11,183 bases of DNA from Treponemataceae bacterium. GTDB lineage: Bacteria > Spirochaetota > Spirochaetia > Treponematales > Treponemataceae. A program made the translations under genes and the position numbers. Shown here piece by piece: positions 5,392-11,183 of this stretch. Under the pieces are notes generated by a model, which worked only from the letters and a program-made list of their open reading frames with translations, searched no databases and had not been told where the DNA came from. Position 1 is the stretch's first letter. Each line of letters starts with the position of its first letter. The stretch is taken from contig JAILRX010000161.1 in NCBI GenBank assembly GCA_024697985.1, positions 1 to 11,183 of the forward strand, given 5' to 3'.

Positions 5392-8300
5392 TTATTTTTT
5401 TGTCTTTTTAGCGGCTGGCTTTGCTGCCGGCTTTTTAGCAGGCTTTTCTGTGCTGCTTTTTGTCGTGCTAGACTTAGCTTTTGCGCCAGTTTTAGCGGAA
5501 CTAGACTTAGCGGTGCTAGTCTTAGCAGCCGGCTTTTTTTCTGCCTTAGCCTTAGGCTTTGCAACTTCCAGAATTTCAAGCAGCTTTTCAGCCTTGTATT
5601 CAGAGTTTTCAGTAGCCTTTGACATGAGGGCGAGAGCCTTGTTCAACCGTGGCAAATCAGCAGTTTTTGCCGAGAATACCGTGTATTCACAGATTACAAG
5701 CCAAGTTGCCCATTCAAGACGTTCCTTGTTGAACCAAAGAATGTTGTCGTACATATTGATGCCCAAGGTGATGTGAGCAAGGTCTGAACGAACGAGTCCT
5801 TCAATGGCTTCGAAAGCGAACAGGTCGATGTTTTTATCCGTAAACTTGTAGTCGAGGAATGCGAGACCTTCCATCAAAATCTTTGAAGTTTCATAAAGAT
5901 TCTGATTTGATCGGCCGAATTCAACGAGAATGTCCCGGAGCTTTCTGTCGAGGCACCACAAATCGATAAGTTTTTTGGTGTCTTCTGCGCTGGCTTTGCT
6001 TCCGATTACGTCACGTACTGAATAAAGCATGATGAAGCCGGCAATAAGCTGTGCAACTTCGCTTGATTTTTCAAATCCAGAATTGATGTATTTTTCGAAT
6101 TTCTTTATATCAGCTGATGCATCTTTTCCTGCAATGGCCGTTACTTTAACAAGTGAGTTCATCCTTGAAGCAAAATTCTTCCAAACAGCTTCGTATTCAA
6201 GAGCTTTTCCGTATTCTTTTTTATCCAATACAGTTGATGAACCGTAGTTGCCTTTGATGAAGTTGACGAGCGTCTTGAAATATTCAATTCCGAAAGGCTT
6301 TGCCTTTTCAAGAACGGCTGCGAACTTAACTTTCTTTCCTGCAAAGATGTCTGCGATTGAATCGAAGATGTCCCTGCTTGCAAAATCAGTAAGTGATTTG
6401 TACAGGTCTTTGAGGAAGATTTCCTTGAGCGCGATGTCGATGTCAGCAACTCCGCGTCCGTTAAGGGTGTCGCAGAGAACCTTGTATTTTTTAGTTTCAT
6501 CGTCTGCGATTACGCTCATGTTGAGGATTACCTGATATTCAAAACCGTTGAGGTGCAGGTACATTCCCTGTTCATGGATTGTTCGGCAGTTCCTGATGAA
6601 CCAAAGTCCAGTTCTGTGTTCCTGGAAAATGATGTACGAATTTTCATCATTTGGAAGGGCGAGTGCCTGTCCCAAAGTCTGAGTTTCGTGATGGATGTTT
6701 CCATTATCTTCTTTTACGGCATACTTGCATGAACGGTTGATCCATCCTGAAGCCTGATCATAAACGTTGTTGTAGAAAACGATTGTTCTTTCATCACCGA
6801 AGCGGTTTGTGTAGGCAAAAACGTTTTCGTTTACATGACCATTGTCCCAAACATCATAGAATCTGAAGTTTTCAACTTCGGCGAAAAGATATCGTTTTTT
6901 CATCAGTGGGAAAATGTCGTGTTTATGTTTTTCGATCAGGTCGCGGTCTGGATTTTCATTCCAATAAGCCTTCGTGAATTCCATTCCGTATTTTTCCTGA
7001 AAACCTTCAATCTGTCCGTGTCCGAACATTGGAAGACCAGGCATTGTAACCATCAATGTACATACACCAAAGTACTTGTCGCCTTTGCCAAACTGAGCAA
7101 CAGCTGTTTCTTCATCCGGGTTGTTCATGAAGTTTACGTATCGTTTAAGAATCTGAGGATCGAATTCAATTGTATTTTTAACTGTTGCACGATACTTGAA
7201 GTTTTCTTCTCGCTTGAGCATGTTCATGAATGCACTGTTGTAAACGCGGTGCATACCAAGCGTTCGTACAAAGTAACCTTCCATCATCCAGAAAGCTTCT
7301 GCAAGAAGAAGTGTATCCGGACATTCTGCCTGAATTCGGTCAACGACTTCGCGCCAGAATTCATTTGGAATGGCCTTTTCAAAATCATCGCGGCTGAGGG
7401 CGTGTTCAGAACGGCTTGCAATGTCTCCACCGCATCCTGGTTCTGGATACCAAAGTCGTTTGATGTGCTTTTTGGCAAGAACCATAGCTGCATCAAATCG
7501 GATGATAGGGAAGTTTCTGGCAACGTGGAGAATTTCCTGAATTACAGCTTCTCGAGCTGCCGGATTCAGGAAGTCAATCTGTGCGGTATCGTTCCATGGA
7601 AGTCCTGTTCCGTCGTTTCCGTGATAAATGTATCGAGCCTGACCTGTTGCGTTGTCGACTCGTTTGTAGACAACTGCACAGTCATTTTTTGAATAGTAAT
7701 GATCTTCAAGGTAAACGCTGATTCTTGGATCAAGCGAAAGATTTTCACCTGTGAAAGAATAGGTTGGGAAAGGGCAGTCCCATGACTGGATGAAAAGATC
7801 CGGTCGTTCTACAACCCATTTTGAATCCAAACCGGTATGGTTAGGAACCATGTCACTGGCAAGTCGGATTCCTCGGTACCAGCATCGTTTTCTGAGGTTG
7901 TCCAAGGCATCCCATCCGCCCAAGTCACCTGCGATGTTGTAGTCGTGCAAACTGTATGCGCTTGCTGCGGCTTCAGGATTTCCGCAAATCTGCTTGATTC
8001 GCTTACTTCCCCAAGAGCGTTCCCACAAACCGATGAGCCAAAGTCCAGTAAAACCTTCCTGCGCGAGGGTATCGAGTTCTTCGTCTGGAATCTGGTCGAG
8101 TCGTGTAATAGGTCTCTGATATTTTTTGCTCAACTGGTCGAGCCAAACAAGTACAGTTTTCGCCATCAAAACTACGCGAGGCATCCATTCCTGGTCAGGA
8201 CTGAATCTTTCATATTCACTGTTGAGTGAATCGTAGTTGTAGGCTTCCATTGGTGGCGGTCCGGAGAAGTTTCCGTTCCAGCCTGGTTTTTCTTCTTCCT

Positions 8301-9147
8301 GCAAAAAGTCGATTCCGGCAAGAAGTCGTAAAAGCCATTCACCGAGCATTAAGCCCCAGTTCTTTCGGATATAATCAAGCTGTCCGCGTAGGCTGTTCGG
8401 GCTTGCAAGGACAGGTTCTTTCAAAAGTGTTATCAAATCGGTGTTGTTTGGACCGAATTTTGGCTGTTTCTTGAAGAATTTTTTGATCTGTTCCCATGCT
8501 TTTGCGTAATCCTTGTTTTTGGCAAGTTTTTCATCATTGAAAAGGATGAAAAATGGCTCAAAGGCTGGATTTTCGTTTGCAAGGTGCAAAAGAACGATTT
8601 CTTCGAAAGTCGTTACACGGTTTGAAACGCCGTCAGTTTTTGCTTTGAGGTAGTCTGCTGCAGAAATTTCGCCTTTGTATACTGATGTCGGAGGAAAGTC
8701 TTCCGTAAATTCAGCAAGAAGTTTATCAACTTTCTGAGTACCCATTTCTTCTTCAAGATTTTTGAGCATGTCAGCAAAGACTGTTGGCTTTACCTGCTTT
8801 CTGTAAAGTTGGCAGACATAGTGGAAAATTTCATCGATAAGACCCATCGCATTAAGCTGGCTGGCCTTTATCATCTTATCAGATTCGAGAATTGGATCGA
8901 ACTGATCATTTATTTTCTTTGCGAAAAGCCTTACGTTCTTAAAGTTTGCTAAAATAACGTTACCGGTTGTTGCAAACATGGAAAGGTCAAAATCACATTT
9001 ATCTCTCATTTCCTTTGAAACGTGAAATTCCATTTTATGGTGGTTTCTAAGCGCTTCAAAATCGATTTCAGGAGCTTTGGTTGCATCCTCAAATTTTGAA
9101 AGGCGAATTGACATTGCTATTTCAAATTTGTTTTCAATTTGATTCAT
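5392..9147 (-). CDS. Giant GH13 alpha-amylase-family protein with Lys/Ala-rich tail
   Basis: A 1251-residue cytoplasmic protein (no signal peptide) with a GH13 (beta/alpha)8 barrel roughly at 320-760. The GH13 regions are readable: YSLHDYNI (398-405), region I DMVPNH (432-437), region II RFDAA with nucleophile D552, region III LLLAEAFW with acid/base E617, and region IV FMNNPDEE with D678, so the catalytic triad is intact. Region IV has NPD where most amylases have NHD; GlgE maltosyltransferases have a comparable TPD. The 1-300 N-terminal part and 880-1195 are helical and unassigned. Residues 1197-1251 are a Lys/Ala/Ser/Thr tail (KPAAKPAAKKTKK at the end). The substrate is an alpha-glucan, but hydrolase versus transferase cannot be told from sequence. 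It follows malQ by 15 bases with a good GGGAGAAG site supporting the start at 9147; Met12 is a weaker alternative. Confidence 0.85.
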   Translation of the reverse strand: MNQIENKFEIAMSIRLSKFEDATKAPEIDFEALRNHHKMEFHVSKEMRDKCDFDLSMFATTGNVILANFKNVRLFAKKINDQFDPILESDKMIKASQLNAMGLIDEIFHYVCQLYRKQVKPTVFADMLKNLEEEMGTQKVDKLLAEFTEDFPPTSVYKGEISAADYLKAKTDGVSNRVTTFEEIVLLHLANENPAFEPFFILFNDEKLAKNKDYAKAWEQIKKFFKKQPKFGPNNTDLITLLKEPVLASPNSLRGQLDYIRKNWGLMLGEWLLRLLAGIDFLQEEEKPGWNGNFSGPPPMEAYNYDSLNSEYERFSPDQEWMPRVVLMAKTVLVWLDQLSKKYQRPITRLDQIPDEELDTLAQEGFTGLWLIGLWERSWGSKRIKQICGNPEAAASAYSLHDYNIAGDLGGWDALDNLRKRCWYRGIRLASDMVPNHTGLDSKWVVERPDLFIQSWDCPFPTYSFTGENLSLDPRISVYLEDHYYSKNDCAVVYKRVDNATGQARYIYHGNDGTGLPWNDTAQIDFLNPAAREAVIQEILHVARNFPIIRFDAAMVLAKKHIKRLWYPEPGCGGDIASRSEHALSRDDFEKAIPNEFWREVVDRIQAECPDTLLLAEAFWMMEGYFVRTLGMHRVYNSAFMNMLKREENFKYRATVKNTIEFDPQILKRYVNFMNNPDEETAVAQFGKGDKYFGVCTLMVTMPGLPMFGHGQIEGFQEKYGMEFTKAYWNENPDRDLIEKHKHDIFPLMKKRYLFAEVENFRFYDVWDNGHVNENVFAYTNRFGDERTIVFYNNVYDQASGWINRSCKYAVKEDNGNIHHETQTLGQALALPNDENSYIIFQEHRTGLWFIRNCRTIHEQGMYLHLNGFEYQVILNMSVIADDETKKYKVLCDTLNGRGVADIDIALKEIFLKDLYKSLTDFASRDIFDSIADIFAGKKVKFAAVLEKAKPFGIEYFKTLVNFIKGNYGSSTVLDKKEYGKALEYEAVWKNFASRMNSLVKVTAIAGKDASADIKKFEKYINSGFEKSSEVAQLIAGFIMLYSVRDVIGSKASAEDTKKLIDLWCLDRKLRDILVEFGRSNQNLYETSKILMEGLAFLDYKFTDKNIDLFAFEAIEGLVRSDLAHITLGINMYDNILWFNKERLEWATWLVICEYTVFSAKTADLPRLNKALALMSKATENSEYKAEKLLEILEVAKPKAKAEKKPAAKTSTAKSSSAKTGAKAKSSTTKSSTEKPAKKPAAKPAAKKTKK
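5468..5526. repeat. Short in-frame repeats coding the Lys/Ser/Ala tail
   Basis: CTAGACTTAGC occurs at 5468-5478 and 5501-5511, with a variant CTAGTCTTAGC at 5516-5526. The offsets, 33 and 15 bases, are multiples of three, so the repeats keep the reading frame of the GH13 tail. This suggests growth by small duplications. Confidence 0.6.
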
Positions 9148-9151
9148 TAAT

Positions 9152-9159
9152 CTTCTCCC
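9152..9159 (-). promoter_or_regulatory. Shine-Dalgarno of the GH13 gene
   Basis: GGGAGAAG on the minus strand in the 15-base gap after the malQ stop; the GGAG core is 7 bases from the ATG at 9147. It fixes the start and shows the gene is translated as an internal operon gene. Confidence 0.75.
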
Positions 9160-9162
9160 AAA

Positions 9163-11148
9163 TTAGTTTGCTTTATGGATTTTGCAAATATTCTTAATTT
9201 CGTCTGTTAATTCTTTGTTTTTACTGATTTCCTCGATTGTTGCAGGCAATCTGTAAGTCCAGTTGAATTCTGTTACGCTTCCAGGAATATTGACTCGTTC
9301 ATCTTCTGGATTTGCCTCGAGATATTCATCAACCAATCCTAAGAAATCCTGAATTGGATGGATACAGAAGGCACTGTTTGAAGTTGCAATGGTTTCCAAA
9401 AGACATCTTGCAGTTTTTGAGTCGTATTTTCCCGGTTTGATTTCTTCTGGAAGTTCAAAATCTTCTGCAAAAACTTCAGCATCTTTTTCATCAAGCCACC
9501 ATGAACGAAGCGTTGAACTGTCATGAACTGATGAAGTCGTAACGCTGAGAAGCGGATAATCTTCAAACTTGATGAAAGGTTTATTGTCAAGTTCCCATTC
9601 GCGGTTCCATCGAACAACTTTAAGGCTCAAAATTGAAAGATCTTTTAGAACTTCAGGCAGACATTCCGGGTTACTTCCCAAGTCTTCTGCACAGGCAATC
9701 ATTTTTGTGCATGTTGTCAGTTCCTTGAGGATTGAACGGGCTTGTTTTTCCCAAAGCGAATCCATTTTTGCATATCGTTTGGCAATCATTGTTCCCAAAA
9801 GGTATTTTTCGTTGTCATCGAGTGTCTGCCATGCGGTTGTGTCCTGGAATGTCCACAACGGAGCATAGTTGTTTTTTGAAACTTCTACAAAGGTCTTGTT
9901 TCTCCAAAGCTCAGCAAGCTTTGCCTTGATGTTTTCAGGGATGTCGCTTTCCCAAATATCCTTATCGTTTTTGATTGAAGGCTTGAACAACCAGAGCTCT
10001 TCGTTTCCGATTCGTGTCATCAGTTTTGAAAGAATGTTTACTGTGCTCTGATAATCACCACCGTTAACTTCCTGAATTTTGTAAGTCGGAATGTGTGCTT
10101 TTGTAAGCCAGGTGATTCTGTCGTCAGAAAAACCGAGTTCTTTGAGGTCGTCACGTGTAATTGTTTCAAAAGGTTGTGTCCAGCCGAGCATTGCAGTAGT
10201 TTCTCGTGCTGGAGTTGCCCAAATTCTGAAAAATCCTAAGATATGGTCGATTCTGTAAACCTGATAGTATTCTGAAGCTTTTAAAAGACGGTTTTTCCAC
10301 CATGAATAGTTGTCTTTTTTAAGGTTTTTCCAGTTGTAAATTGGGAATCCCCAGTTCTGTCCGACAGGGTTTGAGCCGTCTGGAGGGGAACCTGCACGAA
10401 GTTCGTCGTTAAAGTATTCCGGATATGCCCATGTGTCGCATGAATCTTCGTTCATCATGATAGGAATGTCACCCTTGAGCTTAATTCCAAGTGATGTAAT
10501 GTAGGCAGAAGCTTTTTTGAACTGTTCGTCCAATCTCATCTGCATCCATGAAAAGAACTTGTTTTCTTTTGCATTCTTTTTGTCGCCCCAGATTTCATCA
10601 ATCTGTTCCTTTGTTGGATGACCTTTTTCCGGCCATTCTTTCCAGGAAGCTTCCATGTATTTCATTTTTTTCTGCATGAAAACTGAATAAGTTTTTACCC
10701 ATTCATTGTTTGCTTCCCATTCAGAAAGTTTTTTGTCCTTGATGATTTTTTCAGAAGATAAATTATAGATTTTTTTGAGGATGGCCAGCTTTTCGTTTCG
10801 GATTTTACGATAGTTGAATCGTTTTTCCTTTTCATAATTTTTCTGAAGCTTGGAAATTTCGTCTAAGATTTCCTTGTTTTCAGAGATTTCAGGTAAGTTT
10901 TTGAGACTTATGTAAATCGGATTGAGTGCAAATGCAGAAAGTGCGCTGTATGGTGAACTTTCGGTTCCTGTATCGTTAACAGGTAGAATCTGAATAAGTT
11001 CAAGAGTGCATTTTTTGCAGAAATCTGCGAAAGGAATCAGATCGAGAAACTCTCCGATACCACAACTGTCCTTTGTCCTTAAGCTGCCTACGGGAATTGA
11101 TGTTCCCGTAAGTTTTTCTAGTGTTAATTTATCTACTGACTTTGCCAT
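9163..11148 (-). CDS. malQ: 4-alpha-glucanotransferase, GH77, DPE2-like
   Basis: The enzyme (amylomaltase/disproportionating enzyme) moves alpha-1,4-glucan chains between maltodextrins in the cytoplasm. Its 661 residues show the GH77 active site: nucleophile D301 in YRIDHILGFFRIW, acid/base E488 in CAEDLGSNPE, and D543 in VHDSSTLRSWW. Substrate-loop motifs KGDIPIM (225-231), DTWAYPEYF (238-246) and QNWGFPIYNW (264-273) are closer to plant-type DPE2 than to short bacterial MalQ or DPE1, but no N-terminal CBM20 is present and the start of the barrel (GTSIPVGSLRTKDSCGIGEF) follows within 15 residues. About 100 residues of charged helix (90-200) are inserted before the KGDIP motif. It heads a two-gene operon with the GH13 gene. 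No Shine-Dalgarno precedes the ATG; an extended TATAAT ends 7 bases upstream. Confidence 0.92.
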   Translation of the reverse strand: MAKSVDKLTLEKLTGTSIPVGSLRTKDSCGIGEFLDLIPFADFCKKCTLELIQILPVNDTGTESSPYSALSAFALNPIYISLKNLPEISENKEILDEISKLQKNYEKEKRFNYRKIRNEKLAILKKIYNLSSEKIIKDKKLSEWEANNEWVKTYSVFMQKKMKYMEASWKEWPEKGHPTKEQIDEIWGDKKNAKENKFFSWMQMRLDEQFKKASAYITSLGIKLKGDIPIMMNEDSCDTWAYPEYFNDELRAGSPPDGSNPVGQNWGFPIYNWKNLKKDNYSWWKNRLLKASEYYQVYRIDHILGFFRIWATPARETTAMLGWTQPFETITRDDLKELGFSDDRITWLTKAHIPTYKIQEVNGGDYQSTVNILSKLMTRIGNEELWLFKPSIKNDKDIWESDIPENIKAKLAELWRNKTFVEVSKNNYAPLWTFQDTTAWQTLDDNEKYLLGTMIAKRYAKMDSLWEKQARSILKELTTCTKMIACAEDLGSNPECLPEVLKDLSILSLKVVRWNREWELDNKPFIKFEDYPLLSVTTSSVHDSSTLRSWWLDEKDAEVFAEDFELPEEIKPGKYDSKTARCLLETIATSNSAFCIHPIQDFLGLVDEYLEANPEDERVNIPGSVTEFNWTYRLPATIEEISKNKELTDEIKNICKIHKAN

Positions 11149-11155
11149 AGAGTAG

Positions 11156-11183
11156 ATTATATCACGCTTTTCTATTTATTGGA
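11156..11183 (-). promoter_or_regulatory. Extended -10 promoter of malQ-GH13 operon
   Basis: On the minus strand TGATATAAT, an extended -10 with a perfect TATAAT at 11161-11156, ends 7 bases before the malQ ATG. The -35 would fall at the window edge (TCCAAT at 11183-11178 with a 16-base spacer) and cannot be judged fully. Confidence 0.7.

Noticed and set aside
5342..5776. A 144-codon open frame rich in Ala, Leu and Phe on the plus strand, which looks like a membrane protein
   Set aside because: It is the reverse complement of the Lys/Ala tail of the GH13 protein, begins inside the terminator and has no ribosome site.
6835..7692. A 285-codon open frame on the plus strand
   Set aside because: It is antisense to the conserved GH13 barrel; the Cys/Phe/Val-rich composition is typical of a shadow frame.
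1..11183. Mobile element, CRISPR array, tRNA or toxin-antitoxin pair
   Set aside because: I found no transposase or integrase, terminal inverted repeats, regularly spaced repeats, tRNA-like cloverleaf or small overlapping gene pair; coding density leaves little room for them.

Overview
The window looks like a chromosomal segment of a host-associated, carbohydrate-fermenting bacterium, most likely a spirochaete close to Treponema. That assignment is an inference from the mix of genes (an FnIII lipoprotein with a relaxed lipobox, a Lys/Ala-rich protein tail, a saccharolytic GH13/GH77 pair), the moderate GC content and the very tight packing; no marker gene settles it. I see no tRNA, rRNA, CRISPR array, insertion sequence or prophage gene. 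Nearly every base is coding.

Layout. (1) 1-365, minus: the 5' end of a surface-lipoprotein gene with a fibronectin type III domain. (2) 419-1953, plus: a two-gene operon with an ATGA overlap, rsmE (16S rRNA m3U1498 methyltransferase) and an HExxH zinc-protease-like protein fused to a helical, possibly DNA-binding tail. (3) 1964-4455, minus: arsR - pth - putP, i.e. an ArsR/SmtB-family regulator with a complete alpha5 zinc site, peptidyl-tRNA hydrolase, and a sodium/proline symporter. (4) 4509-5264, plus: an unrecognised six-helix membrane protein divergent from arsR. (5) A bidirectional hairpin terminator at 5334-5379. (6) 5392-11148, minus: malQ followed by a 1251-residue GH13 alpha-amylase-family protein, a cytoplasmic alpha-glucan module.

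How they work together. The last pair is one functional unit: a DPE2-like 4-alpha-glucanotransferase and a giant GH13 enzyme, neither with an export signal, presumably remodelling intracellular maltodextrin or glycogen. The other genes are housekeeping (rRNA modification, peptidyl-tRNA recycling, proline uptake) with a metal-responsive regulator beside them.

The most interesting pattern is not a gene. All four genes that open a transcription unit without a Shine-Dalgarno (lipoprotein, rsmE, the membrane protein, malQ) have a -10-like hexamer ending exactly 6 or 7 bases before the ATG, mostly with a fitting -35. Three of the four genes inside operons have good Shine-Dalgarno sequences. This predicts systematic leaderless transcription of first genes. 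Other points worth a look are the His-to-Pro change in GH13 region IV, the histone-H1-like tail on that enzyme, a two-codon mini-ORF in front of pth, and the HExxH fusion protein.
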